Assembly: GCF_029542205.1 (NCBI RefSeq)
Contig: NZ_CP113783.1
Span: 1,541,001-1,605,000 of the forward strand
DNA: 64,000 bases
Source of the DNA: Pseudoxanthomonas sp. SE1
Lineage (GTDB): Bacteria; Pseudomonadota; Gammaproteobacteria; Xanthomonadales; Xanthomonadaceae
Direction: 5' to 3'
The position numbers and the translations under genes are program-made. Below the pieces are notes generated by a model, which saw only the letters and a list, made by a program, of their open reading frames with translations, had not been told where the DNA came from and did no database searches. Positions within the stretch are counted from its first letter, which is position 1; the number at the start of each line of letters is the position of its first letter. Positions 25,792-33,987 of the stretch are shown piece after piece.

Positions 25792-27368
25792 CCCTAACCA
25801 TGAAGGCGATGCTTGCCCTCCTGCTGCTGGGCCTCGCGCCGCAGGCAGGCGCGCAGGTGCCCGCCGGCTTCGACGCCCGCGTCGAGCAGGCCATGCATTC
25901 GCGCGATGTGCCGGGCATGGCCATCTCGATCGTGAAGGATGGAAAGATCGTGCACGCCCGGGGCTACGGCGTGCGCCGGCTGGGTAGTCCCACGCCGGTC
26001 GACGCGGACACGATCTTCCCCACCGGCTCCACCGGCAAGGCCGTCACCGCCGCGGCCCTGGCGATCCTGGTCGACGACGGCAAGCTCGCCTGGGACGACA
26101 AGGTGATCGACCACCTGCCGGATTTCCGCATGCATGACGCATGGGTCACCCGCGAGATGACAGTGGCCGACCTGCTGCTGCATCGCAGTGGGCTGGGGCT
26201 GGGTGCCGGCGATCTTCTGTTCATCCCCCGCACGTCGCGGAGCCGCACCGACATCGTGCACGCGCTGCGCGGCATCAAGCCAGCCACCAGCTTCCGCAGC
26301 GGCTATGCGTACGACAACATCCTGTACATCGTCGCGGGCGAACTGGTCACCCGGGTCAGCGGGCAGCCCTGGGAAGACTTCGTGCGTGCGCGCATCTTCA
26401 AGCCCCTGGGCATGACGACGGCGGTGAGCGACGAGAAAGACCGTTTCGCCACGGCCAATCGCGTGCAGCCGCATGCGCGCCTGGATTCGAGATTGCGCGG
26501 GCTGGGGCCGCAGCAGGTGTTGCCGGAACGCGAGGGGCTGGGGCAGGTGGGTGCGCCCGCGGGCGGGCTGTCGTGGAGTGCGAAGGATTTCGCGCGCTGG
26601 ATGCAGGTGCAGCTGGCGCTCGGCGCAGTCCCCGGCGGGGACGGCGCGCGCCTGTACAGCGAAGCTTCCGCGCGCGCGATGTGGACGCCGCAGGTGCCCG
26701 TGCCGATCAGGCCGTTTCCCGCACCGATCAGCGACATCACGCCGCAGTTCTCCGGCTACGGCTATGGCTGGAGCGTGCAGGACTACCGCGGCGTGAAAGT
26801 CGTGCAGCACGGCGGCGCGGTGTTCGGCGTGCTCGCCTTCGTGGTGCTGGTGCCCGAGCGCAACCTGGGCATCGCGCTGCAGATCAACGCCGAGGACGTG
26901 GAGGTGATGCGTGGCCTCGGTTACGAACTGCTCGACCACTACCTGGGCTTCGAGGCGCGCGACTGGGTGGACGCGTTCTCCACCTGGAACCGCGAACGGC
27001 TGGCCGGCGGCCTGGAGGCACTGGCGCAGGCCGGCAGCGCCACCGCGGCGGCATCGCGCCCGTCGCTGCCGCTGGCCGGCTATGCCGGCGATTACGCGGA
27101 CGCGTGGTATGGCCCGGTCCGCATCGCCGAGCAGGCCGGCGCGCTGCGCATCGACTTCCGGCAGACGCCCGGCATGGTGGGCACGCTGCGCCACTGGCAG
27201 TACGACACCTTCCGCGCCGAGTGGGATGACGCATCCATCGAACCGGGGTACGTGACGTTCGCGCTCGATGCCGAAGGCCGGGTGGCCCGCATCACGATGA
27301 AGGCCGCCTCGCCGCTGGCCGATTTCAGCTACGACTACCACGACCTGCTGTTCGAACCGGCGAAGTAG
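25788..27368 (+). CDS. Secreted serine hydrolase (class C beta-lactamase/DD-peptidase fold) with DUF3471
   Basis: The ATG at 25788 sits behind a near-perfect AAGGAG and overlaps the previous stop. Signal peptide: residues 1-22 (ending AGAQ). 526 residues. The PF00144 domain (~25-385) shows S81-T-G-K84, a YDN motif near residue 177 and an HGG motif near residue 342. The C-terminal ~100 residues (AGYAGDYADAWYG...) are a DUF3471-type beta domain often fused to this fold. Unlike the hydrolase at 14979 it has no membrane anchor, so it should be soluble in the periplasm or exported. Likely an esterase or D-stereospecific aminopeptidase; with this operon, a D-amino-acid-peptide hydrolase is plausible. 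Last gene of the operon. Confidence 0.88.
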   Translation: MTLTMKAMLALLLLGLAPQAGAQVPAGFDARVEQAMHSRDVPGMAISIVKDGKIVHARGYGVRRLGSPTPVDADTIFPTGSTGKAVTAAALAILVDDGKLAWDDKVIDHLPDFRMHDAWVTREMTVADLLLHRSGLGLGAGDLLFIPRTSRSRTDIVHALRGIKPATSFRSGYAYDNILYIVAGELVTRVSGQPWEDFVRARIFKPLGMTTAVSDEKDRFATANRVQPHARLDSRLRGLGPQQVLPEREGLGQVGAPAGGLSWSAKDFARWMQVQLALGAVPGGDGARLYSEASARAMWTPQVPVPIRPFPAPISDITPQFSGYGYGWSVQDYRGVKVVQHGGAVFGVLAFVVLVPERNLGIALQINAEDVEVMRGLGYELLDHYLGFEARDWVDAFSTWNRERLAGGLEALAQAGSATAAASRPSLPLAGYAGDYADAWYGPVRIAEQAGALRIDFRQTPGMVGTLRHWQYDTFRAEWDDASIEPGYVTFALDAEGRVARITMKAASPLADFSYDYHDLLFEPAK

Positions 27369-27386
27369 CGGCACGCCCGCCCGGAT

Positions 27387-28391
27387 TCACGACGCCTTGC
27401 GCGTGGCCCGGCGGAGGTAGCGGATCGTGGCGGCTTCCCATTGCCGCGGGCCGCTTGCGCCGCGGGCGGCCTGCCGCAGGCGGCCATCTTCCCAACCGCT
27501 GAACACGCGCGGATCCACGTAGTTCTTCTCGCAGATGCGCGGTGTATTGCCCAGCAAGTCGGCGGCACCGCGCAGCACGTCCCGCCGCACCTGCGCGCGG
27601 GCCGATGCATCTTCCGGGGCCGGCGCTGGCAGCGCAGCCAGTGCGCGGAACGCGAACAGCGTGGCGCCCAATGTGCGGAAATCCTTCGCGGTGTACGGGC
27701 CATGCAGGTGCGTCTGCAGGTAGTCGTTGACATCGCCCGAGGTGATGCGCTGCACGCGGCCGTGCTCGCGATACTGGAACAGCGCCTGGCCGGGCAGTTG
27801 CCGGCACTGGCGCACCAGCCGTACCAGTCGCGCATCGCTGACGCGGGATAGCAGTGCCTTGCCGCCCTTGCCACGGAAGGCGAAACGCACTTCGCCCCCG
27901 GCGATGAAGTGCGCGTGCACGTTGCGCAGGGTGGTGAGGCCGTACGAACCGTTCTCCTTCGCATAGCTTGCGTTGCCCACCCGCAGCAGGGTGTGGCCGA
28001 GCAGGGCGACGACCAGCGCCACCACTTTCTCGCGAGGGAAGCCCGGCAGGGCGAGATCGGCACGCACCTGCCGGCGCAGGTGCGGCAGGGCTTCGGCGAA
28101 GGCGATCAGGCGGTCGTACTTGCGTGCCCCGCGCTCGGCCTGCCACGCGCGGTGGTAGCGGTACTGCTTGCGCCCGCGCGCGTCACGGCCGGTGGCCTGC
28201 AGGTGGCCGCGCGCATCGGCGCAGATCCATACGTCGGTATAGGCGGGCGGAATGGCGAGTTGGCGGATGCGTGCAAGCGTGGCGGGATCGCGAACCGCGC
28301 GGTCGCGCGCATCCAGATACGTGAAGCCACGCCCGCGGCGGCGCCTGCGCAGGCCGGGCATCGCATCCGTGGTGTAGTGCAGGCTGCCCAT
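27387..28391 (-). CDS. DNA topoisomerase IB (poxvirus-type)
   Basis: 334-residue type IB topoisomerase that relaxes supercoils through a 3'-phosphotyrosyl intermediate. The small N-terminal beta domain (~20-90) contains IPPAYTDVW. The catalytic domain carries R137 (LLRVGN), a RGKGGK loop (K174), R239 (KDFRTLGAT) and the nucleophile Y291 in KNYVDPRVF. All expected catalytic residues are present. The start at 28391 follows GAGG at a short spacing. The gene lies 6 bases downstream of the small acidic protein gene on the same strand, so the two probably form an operon. Bacterial members of this family are accessory enzymes, not essential. Confidence 0.92.
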   Translation of the reverse strand: MGSLHYTTDAMPGLRRRRRGRGFTYLDARDRAVRDPATLARIRQLAIPPAYTDVWICADARGHLQATGRDARGRKQYRYHRAWQAERGARKYDRLIAFAEALPHLRRQVRADLALPGFPREKVVALVVALLGHTLLRVGNASYAKENGSYGLTTLRNVHAHFIAGGEVRFAFRGKGGKALLSRVSDARLVRLVRQCRQLPGQALFQYREHGRVQRITSGDVNDYLQTHLHGPYTAKDFRTLGATLFAFRALAALPAPAPEDASARAQVRRDVLRGAADLLGNTPRICEKNYVDPRVFSGWEDGRLRQAARGASGPRQWEAATIRYLRRATRKAS

Positions 28392-28397
28392 CGCGCC

Positions 28398-28688
28398 TCA
28401 GAAGTCGTCGACGTACTCGAGCACCAGTCCGTACTGCGCGGCGACATCGTCGGCTGCATCGCGCACGGCATCGGCGTGCGACGAACCCACTTCGATCTCC
28501 AGCGCATGCACGTCGCCGCCGCCGATGTCGTCGGCAAGGCCGGCGGAACTGGAGTCGTCGTCGTCCATGTGCGGCATCAGGTCCGCCAGTTCCTCGACGC
28601 GTTCCACGCCGTCCAGTCCATGCAACGCCGTCACCAGCGCATCGAAGCCGATGCGCGGGCCGGTGGCTCGCAGTCTGATCATGGTCAT
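28398..28688 (-). CDS. Small acidic conserved protein upstream of topoisomerase IB
   Basis: 96 residues from an ATG at 28688, preceded by GGGAAGAG; a second ATG at 28682 is also possible. The protein is rich in Asp (an MDDDD run in the middle) and ends LEYVDDF. No signal peptide or membrane helix is seen. I do not recognise a named family. Its tight spacing with the topoisomerase gene suggests co-expression. Confidence 0.7.
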   Translation of the reverse strand: MTMIRLRATGPRIGFDALVTALHGLDGVERVEELADLMPHMDDDDSSSAGLADDIGGGDVHALEIEVGSSHADAVRDAADDVAAQYGLVLEYVDDF

Positions 28689-29032
28689 GCTCTTCCCTCG
28701 TGCCGCGCGCATTCGCGGTTCGTCCGAACATAGGGCGGCCCCGGTCACGCCTTCGTGAAGTCATCCCGGTGTCAGTGGAGCTGCGTTCAGCACGTTTTCT
28801 TCACGCAGGGCAATGGCAAGCGGCATTCCGTCGCAACATGACCGCGAACGTACCAGCGAAGCCTTTCCAGTCCCGTTTGCAGGAATGCACGCCATGTGCC
28901 TTCTCCTCGCACGGCGGGGAGAAGGTGGCCGAAGGCCGGATGAGGGGCGAGCGCAGTCTCCACCCCCCGCAACCTCTTCACGCCGCGCTACCATCCTCCC
29001 CGGGGCCGTCGGAGTCCCGCAGGGAGCAGGGG
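28689..29032. other. Intergenic region with REP-like element
   Basis: Divergent genes flank this region. Besides the palindrome at 28899-28948 I see no gene. Promoters for both directions must lie here but have no clear consensus. Confidence 0.5.
28899..28948. repeat. REP-like palindromic element
   Basis: CCTTCTCC and GGAGAAGG pair around an 11-base loop, followed by GGCCGAAGGCC and GGATGAGGGG. The same words occur at 47591-47720, so this is a dispersed family; similar elements are common between genes in Xanthomonadaceae. Confidence 0.65.
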
Positions 29033-29689
29033 ATGAAGGAATCACGCGCAATCCAGCCGCCGCGCTCGTGGGCCGTGCTGTTGTCGGTGTTGATGGTGTG
29101 CGCGCCGTGGCTGGCGCAGGCGCAGGCGTTGTCGGGCCTGCGGGTATTGCCGCATGAAGGTCCGGACTCTTCGTTTTCCGGGTGGCAGAGCGAGGGTGCG
29201 GTGCCGGCGGCGTTGACGGTGCCGCTGGAGCTGGGCGACGAGGTGTACGGCGCGACGTTGCAGGTGCAGCCGGCGAAGGCGGGCGAAACGTACCGGGTGC
29301 GGGTGCAATACGAAACCAGCCTGGGCCTGAGTGCGGAAGGTCCGCACCTGGATCTCACGGACTGGAAGCACTGTGTGTCGGACTGGGAGGTGGCGGAGGC
29401 GGTCGATGCGGTGTCGTTCGTGTTGCCCACGCCGTCAGCGGAACAGCACGCGTGTTTCCCCAGCTACACGCGTGCGGAACTTGAGCAGGCGGTGCGTGCG
29501 TACGCGGTGGCGCAGGGCGATCCGGCGATGGCCGATGACTGGATTCCCCGCATCGGAGAGGGCGACGCGCTGGGCACAGTGGTGCCGTTCGTGGCGATCA
29601 GCGCGGTGCGGGTGAGGGTGGAAGTGTTGCGGAAGGGGAAATGGATCGAGGTGACGACGGTGGGGTTTTTGCCGCCGATGGGGTGTTGA
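29033..29689 (+). CDS. Secreted protein of unknown function
   Basis: The ATG at 29033 has AGGGAG six bases upstream. 218 residues with a signal peptide (~1-31, ending QAQA). The mature part is Val-rich and probably beta-structured, with two widely spaced cysteines in the middle (KHCVSDW, HACFPSY) and a C-terminal Cys. It stands alone, without an obvious operon partner. I do not recognise the family. Confidence 0.65.
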   Translation: MKESRAIQPPRSWAVLLSVLMVCAPWLAQAQALSGLRVLPHEGPDSSFSGWQSEGAVPAALTVPLELGDEVYGATLQVQPAKAGETYRVRVQYETSLGLSAEGPHLDLTDWKHCVSDWEVAEAVDAVSFVLPTPSAEQHACFPSYTRAELEQAVRAYAVAQGDPAMADDWIPRIGEGDALGTVVPFVAISAVRVRVEVLRKGKWIEVTTVGFLPPMGC

Positions 29690-29783
29690 GGGGGCGCTGA
29701 GTTTGGTCGCCGATAGCTACGCGCCCAACTACGTAGAGGTGAGCTTTCGAACCCCAACATCGGGATGCCGGAAAGCCAGCGCC

Positions 29784-29810
29784 GTTGGGCTTCACTTCGT
29801 TCAGCCCAAC
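29784..29810. repeat. Short palindrome in intergenic DNA
   Basis: GTTGGGCT / AGCCCAAC with an 11-base loop. The words are related to those of the larger inverted repeat at 30095-30267, suggesting a partial member of the same repeat family. Confidence 0.5.
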
Positions 29811-29864
29811 CTATCCCGGGTTGCTGGTGCACAATGCGGCACCTTTATTTGATCTGGACGCATC

Positions 29865-30086
29865 ATGGACATCGAAGCCCTTCTGAGTGCCGCGCTGCGC
29901 GAGGCGGGTTACGGGCAGGACGCCATCGGCTCGGCGATGCCCAGGATCCTGCGCATCCTGGAGGCCGAGGACGTGCGCATCGAAATGGGGCGCAATCTAT
30001 CGCGCAAAGAACGCGAGTACGTGCGCCTCCAGCTCGAACTGGGACTCAGCGTGCGGGAAGTGGTTGCCGGCTTGAAGAACAGATGA
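29865..30086 (+). CDS. Small helical protein (73 aa)
   Basis: Starts at an ATG at 29865 (MDIEALLSAALREAG) with no strong ribosome-binding site. The sequence is charged and predicted fully helical. Its end, ERE-x-V-x-L-x-LELGLSVREVV, resembles one half of a helix-turn-helix, but I cannot name a family. The natural-looking composition, unlike the shadow frames here, is the main support. Confidence 0.5.
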   Translation: MDIEALLSAALREAGYGQDAIGSAMPRILRILEAEDVRIEMGRNLSRKEREYVRLQLELGLSVREVVAGLKNR

Positions 30087-30094
30087 GCGGCAGC

Positions 30095-30267
30095 CGTAGG
30101 ATGGGTTGAGCCGAAGGCGATACCCATCGCGTGCAGGGACCGACAACAGCGAGTTGTGACGGCGAAAGAAGCAGCGCAACGCAGACTTCAGTCTCTGCCA
30201 TGCCGTCGTATCGATGGGTAGACCGGCTTCGCCGTTGAAAGCCGCCTTCGGCTCAACCCATCCTACG
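30095..30267. repeat. 173-bp element with perfect 25-bp terminal inverted repeats
   Basis: The arms 30095-30119 (starting CGTAGGATGGGTTGAGCC) and 30243-30267 are exact reverse complements. Inside them ACCCATCG and CGATGGGT also pair, so the whole could fold into a long interrupted hairpin. There is no coding capacity. It resembles a MITE-like or compound REP element. Confidence 0.75.
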
Positions 30268-30293
30268 CGCGCTTCCGTCGTAACGGGGCATCG

Positions 30294-30893
30294 TCAATTC
30301 GGCCGGTCACGCGGTGCATGGCGCACGACGTTCGTCTCGCCACGGTCGGTCATGCCCGCTGCATTGGAAGGCGACATCTGCCCGAACTCTTCCTCCGTCA
30401 TTCCGGAGAGTTGGATCCGGAGATCGTTCTCCACCTCGACTCTCCGCCGGTTGACCAGGGTCTGCAGCGCATCCAGAAGTTCGGAAAAATCCATGGCCTC
30501 AAGACGGCCCAGGGAGAACATCGGGACCCGTTCGCAGCCGATACGGAGGTAGCCGTCGCCATCACGCACGGCCTTTGCGGCGTAGGTGTGATCGACGCCG
30601 CCAGGATGCGAAATCAGCGTGTCGCGCAGCCTCCTGAAGTGTCGGTGGCGCACCTGAAGCAGTTCCGGGAGGCTCCCGATCACCTCGGCAGCACCCCAGG
30701 GCGCGACGCCCTTGCCGAAGCACCGGCCATAGTGGACCAGGGCCGCCGTCCACCACGCCTCGACATCGCTGTCTGGCGCTGCATCCAGTATCCGATCCAC
30801 GTACATGGTCGCGGCGACCAGGTCATCCGCAATACCGCTCAGTATCTCCAGCCGACGCGCCTGATTTCCGTCCAATCGTCTGGCTTCCGACAT
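30294..30893 (-). CDS. Hypothetical protein (199 aa)
   Basis: The start at 30893 is chosen because AGGAG lies six bases upstream; a longer frame to 30923 lacks this. No signal peptide or membrane segment. The sequence is mixed helical with a conserved-looking segment AAPDSDVEAWWTAALVHYGRCF, and a polar tail. I do not recognise a family, and no neighbour gives a role. Confidence 0.65.
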   Translation of the reverse strand: MSEARRLDGNQARRLEILSGIADDLVAATMYVDRILDAAPDSDVEAWWTAALVHYGRCFGKGVAPWGAAEVIGSLPELLQVRHRHFRRLRDTLISHPGGVDHTYAAKAVRDGDGYLRIGCERVPMFSLGRLEAMDFSELLDALQTLVNRRRVEVENDLRIQLSGMTEEEFGQMSPSNAAGMTDRGETNVVRHAPRDRPN

Positions 30894-31176
30894 TCCTTGC
30901 TCCTGATCCACCGTTCCTGGCACGTGACCTTACGCCTGCTGTCACGGTCAAAGGATGAAATCCGGGCAACCGCACATCGGATAACTTCAGGTAAACGCAT
31001 CTACCTGCGTGATCACCTGCGGCTCGCAGGACGGGTAAGTCGCGGATGGCCTTCAACGGCGCAACCGGTCTGCCTGTTGCATGAAGCGAACTAGGACCGC
31101 CGCTTGCAGTGGCGACAGGAAACCGGATGAATCATCGATACTCCGCAGGCCCACCCACGACAGACGACAGGCCCCG

Positions 31177-31563
31177 ATGAAGACCCCAGTCGCCGCCCTG
31201 CTGCTTCTCCTCACCTGTTTTTCCACCCTCGCAACGGAGAAGACCGAGCGCAAGAAATGGGAATGGCACGGCCCCGGTGAGGCGGGTGCGTGGCTGCAGA
31301 CAGAGAAGCGCGGAAGCACGGTCACGTTCAGCCTCGAATTGAACCGGGGGGAACCGTCGTACAACCTCGGCCGGGCCTCCGGGCAGTTCCCCCTGGAACA
31401 CCATCTGGGCATCTATCAGCCCTACGAACTCCCGGGGTGCGCGTTGGCCTTCGCGTTCGTCGGCGATGAGGTGGAGATCAAGCAGGTCGGCTCCGACTTG
31501 GATTGCGGCTTCGGCTTCGGCGTGATGGCGACCCATCTGCTCACGCTCAAGCAGACGGAGTGA
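31177..31563 (+). CDS. Small secreted protein of unknown function (128 aa)
   Basis: The ATG at 31177 gives a signal peptide MKTPVAALLLLLTCFSTLA. The mature protein is about 108 residues, beta-rich, with two cysteines (PGCAL, LDCGF) that could form a disulfide. Its stop is 10 bases from the end of the convergent LysR gene. I know no family for it. The upstream gap (30894-31176) holds nothing recognisable. Confidence 0.65.
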   Translation: MKTPVAALLLLLTCFSTLATEKTERKKWEWHGPGEAGAWLQTEKRGSTVTFSLELNRGEPSYNLGRASGQFPLEHHLGIYQPYELPGCALAFAFVGDEVEIKQVGSDLDCGFGFGVMATHLLTLKQTE

Positions 31564-31573
31564 GCGCGCCCAC

Positions 31574-32497
31574 TCAACGCGGCGGCTGTATGGCCGGCGC
31601 ATGCTGCGCCATCAGCTCCACGATCCAGTCGATGAACACCCGCAGCTTGCGGCTGACGTGGCGGCTTGGCGGGAAGGCCACGTACAGCGGCATCGGGTCG
31701 AGCTGCCAGTCCTCGAACAGCGGCACCAGTTCGCCGCGCGCCAGCGGTGCGCGCGCCATGTACTGCGGCAGCCACAACACGCCCAGGCCTGCGATGCCCG
31801 CGGCCAGGTAGGTATTGCCATCGTCCACCGACAGCACATGCCGGCCGTGCACGCGCACCTGCTCGTCGCCGCGCCACATCGCATACGCCAGCGGCGCGCC
31901 GGTGCGTGAACCGCGATATCCGATGATGCGGTGGTGGCCGTCTTCCAGTGCCTGCGGATGCGACGGCTCGCCCGCGCGCGCCAGATAGTCCGGCGCGGCG
32001 TACACCCCCAGCGTCAGGTCGGCGACGTGCCGCGCGCGCAGCGACGGCTCGGTGAGTTCGCCGCCGCGCACCACGCAGTCCACGTTCTCGTCGATCAGGT
32101 CCACCTTGCGGTCGCTGGCGCCCAGATCCAGCTGGATGTCCGGATACCGCGCGTGGAAGACGGGCAGGGCAGGCACCACGATCAGGGTGGCCAACGGCGC
32201 GGGCACGTCCACGCGCAGGCGGCCGCGCGGCGAGGCGGACGCTGCCGACAGACTGGTCTCGGCATCGTCCAGGTCGGCCAGCAGGCGCACGACGCGCTCG
32301 TAGTAGGCGGTCCCGTCGGCAGTGGCGTTGACCCTGCGCGTGGTGCGGTGGAGCAGCTTCACGCGCAGGTGGGTTTCCAACTGCTGCACGAGCTGGGTCA
32401 CGCGCGTCCTGCTGGTCTGCAGCGTGTCGGCGGCCTGGGTGAAGCTGCCGGTTTCCACCACGCGGACGAAGGCCTGCATCGCATCGATACGGTCCAT
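31574..32497 (-). CDS. LysR-family transcriptional regulator
   Basis: 307 residues. The N-terminal winged helix-turn-helix (~3-62) includes FVRVVETGSFTQAADTLQTSRTRVTQLV. The substrate-binding domain (~90-300) is the LysR/PBP2 type. It is divergent from the RidA-family gene at 32635; the intergenic 137 bp contain a LysR-type dyad at 32524-32542. LysR proteins typically control the divergent neighbour in response to a co-inducer, so the RidA gene is the likely target. Confidence 0.92.
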   Translation of the reverse strand: MDRIDAMQAFVRVVETGSFTQAADTLQTSRTRVTQLVQQLETHLRVKLLHRTTRRVNATADGTAYYERVVRLLADLDDAETSLSAASASPRGRLRVDVPAPLATLIVVPALPVFHARYPDIQLDLGASDRKVDLIDENVDCVVRGGELTEPSLRARHVADLTLGVYAAPDYLARAGEPSHPQALEDGHHRIIGYRGSRTGAPLAYAMWRGDEQVRVHGRHVLSVDDGNTYLAAGIAGLGVLWLPQYMARAPLARGELVPLFEDWQLDPMPLYVAFPPSRHVSRKLRVFIDWIVELMAQHAPAIQPPR

Positions 32498-32523
32498 GTG
32501 GTCTCCGGAGGGCCGAACGGGAT

Positions 32524-32542
32524 TGTTTGGATTCTACAAACA
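32524..32542. promoter_or_regulatory. LysR-type dyad TGTTTG-N7-CAAACA
   Basis: A perfect inverted repeat of 6 bp arms with a 7-bp spacer, 27 bases upstream of the LysR start and 92 upstream of the RidA start. It fits the interrupted T-N11-A style LysR box and probably mediates autoregulation and control of the divergent gene. Confidence 0.6.
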
Positions 32543-32634
32543 GTGATCCCCGGACCCGCGTGTTTATCGCGCGGACGCGGCTGCCTAGAGTGATCCCACG
32601 TGCCGGAATCACCGGCCCCCCAAGGAGATATCCC

Positions 32635-33027
32635 ATGAGTACCCGTGATGCTGTGTTCCCCGCCGGCCGGCATGAGCTGTACGCCACCCACCGCTATTCC
32701 GCCGCGATCAGGTCGGATGACCTGCTGTTCGTGTCCGGTCAGGTCGGCAGCCGCGACGACGGTTCGCCCGCACCGGATTTCGAAGCCCAGGTCCGCCTGG
32801 CATTCGCCAATCTCGAAGCGACCCTGCGTGCCGCCGGATGCGGATTCGACGACATCGTCGACGTCACCACCTTCCATACCGATCCCGCACGCCAGTTCGA
32901 CACGGTGCTGGCCGTGAAGGACGAAATCTTTCCGCAAGCACCCTATCCGAGCTGGACCGCCATCGGCGTCACCTGGCTCGCGGGCTTCGACTTCGAGATC
33001 AAGGTCATCGCGCGCATTCCGCGCTGA
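32635..33027 (+). CDS. RidA (YjgF/YER057c) family protein
   Basis: 130 residues from an ATG at 32635 behind AAGGAG. The family motif region is present (LLFVSGQVGSRDDGS, a central DIVDVTTFHTD and a C-terminal FEIKVIARIPR). True RidA enamine/imine deaminases carry a catalytic Arg in a C-V-R-x-x-L-x-x-G-x-x-VE context. Here the equivalent segment is TWLAGFDFEIKVIARI, so this is a RidA-like subfamily (Rid3-7 type), possibly specialised for a substrate linked to the divergent LysR regulator. Cytoplasmic, usually trimeric. Confidence 0.85.
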   Translation: MSTRDAVFPAGRHELYATHRYSAAIRSDDLLFVSGQVGSRDDGSPAPDFEAQVRLAFANLEATLRAAGCGFDDIVDVTTFHTDPARQFDTVLAVKDEIFPQAPYPSWTAIGVTWLAGFDFEIKVIARIPR

Positions 33028-33044
33028 ACATCCGAGTGGCGAAG

Positions 33045-33079
33045 GTCGGGTGCGGCCTGGTGCCCAGGCTGCACCCGAC
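33045..33079 (+). terminator. Extended hairpin after the RidA gene
   Basis: A 9-bp stem GTCGGGTGC / GCACCCGAC continues into a 6-bp GCCTGG / CCAGGC stem with a 3-base loop. It starts 18 bases after the stop codon. No T-run, so its termination strength is uncertain. Confidence 0.5.
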
Positions 33080-33170
33080 TGGATGCGGTGTGTCGTTTCA
33101 CCGGGATCCGGCACATGTGTCGCGGGATTTTCCCGCCGCGACAATCCGGTTACCCGTCATCCCGCGCGGG

Positions 33171-33824
33171 TCAGCCTGCGTTGCGCGGCACCGGCGTGTT
33201 GAGCAGTTGCTGTTCCCACAGGTACGCGATCCCGCTGCCTGCGGCATGCTGCTTGAGCACCTCGGTCAGTCCGGCGGCGTGGTCGGTCCGGGCCCAGTCG
33301 CGCTGCCACTCGGCCGCGAGTGCAAGCCAGGTCATCATGTTCGCGCCGGCCGCGATCATGCGCTGGATGGCCACCTGGTGCGCCTCGACCGACACCGCGC
33401 CGGAGGCATCGGTGATGACGGTGACATCCCAGCCTTCGCCCAGTGCCTGGATCACCGGCATGGCGACGCAGATCTCGGTCCACAGGCCGGCGATGATCAG
33501 TTGCTTGCGGCCCGTCGCCTTGACCGCGTCCACCACCTTGCGGTCTTCCCAGGTGTTGATGAACGTCCGGTCGATCACCTCCTGCCCCGGAAACACGTCG
33601 GTGATCTGCGGAAAGATGAGGCCGCCGCGTTCGGCGACGACGCTGGTCAGGATGGTGGGCACACCGAACGCCTTGGCGGATTTCGCCAGCGCGGTGGCAT
33701 TGTTGACCACCATGTGCGGGTCGTGGCTGTTGAGGTTGGCGAGCTGGTACGGCTGGTGGTCGATCAGAACGAGGACCGAGTCTTCCGGACGAAGCAGCGA
33801 CGCGAGACCGTTGCGAAAAGTCAT
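33171..33824 (-). CDS. Isochorismatase-like hydrolase, YcaC type
   Basis: 217 residues from an ATG at 33824 with AGGA eight bases upstream. Cysteine hydrolase of the isochorismatase superfamily. The expected catalytic residues are D22 (LIDHQ), R86 (DRTFINTW) and C119 (GLWTEICV), matching the D-R-C set of E. coli YcaC, and the protein aligns with YcaC through PTILTS and KQLIIAG. The natural substrate of YcaC proteins is unknown. It is divergent from the LysR gene at 33988, which probably regulates it. Confidence 0.87.
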   Translation of the reverse strand: MTFRNGLASLLRPEDSVLVLIDHQPYQLANLNSHDPHMVVNNATALAKSAKAFGVPTILTSVVAERGGLIFPQITDVFPGQEVIDRTFINTWEDRKVVDAVKATGRKQLIIAGLWTEICVAMPVIQALGEGWDVTVITDASGAVSVEAHQVAIQRMIAAGANMMTWLALAAEWQRDWARTDHAAGLTEVLKQHAAGSGIAYLWEQQLLNTPVPRNAG

Positions 33825-33987
33825 GGATACATCCTGTGGTGAGGGAAGGTGCAGGGACGGGAGCAGCGGTGGCTGCATCGTCCCGGCGCAAACCTTGTCA
33901 TCCCCCTGCGCGGGGCGGTAGCGCCCTTTCGTGCCAAGCTGTGTCGCGGAGTCGGGAACACGGGATTCGCGAGGGCTGTGGCAGGCT

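Noticed and set aside
25794..27374. 526-residue antisense frame exactly covering the serine hydrolase gene
   Set aside because: The sense frame has S-x-x-K, YxN and HGG motifs plus AAGGAG; the antisense frame has no features.
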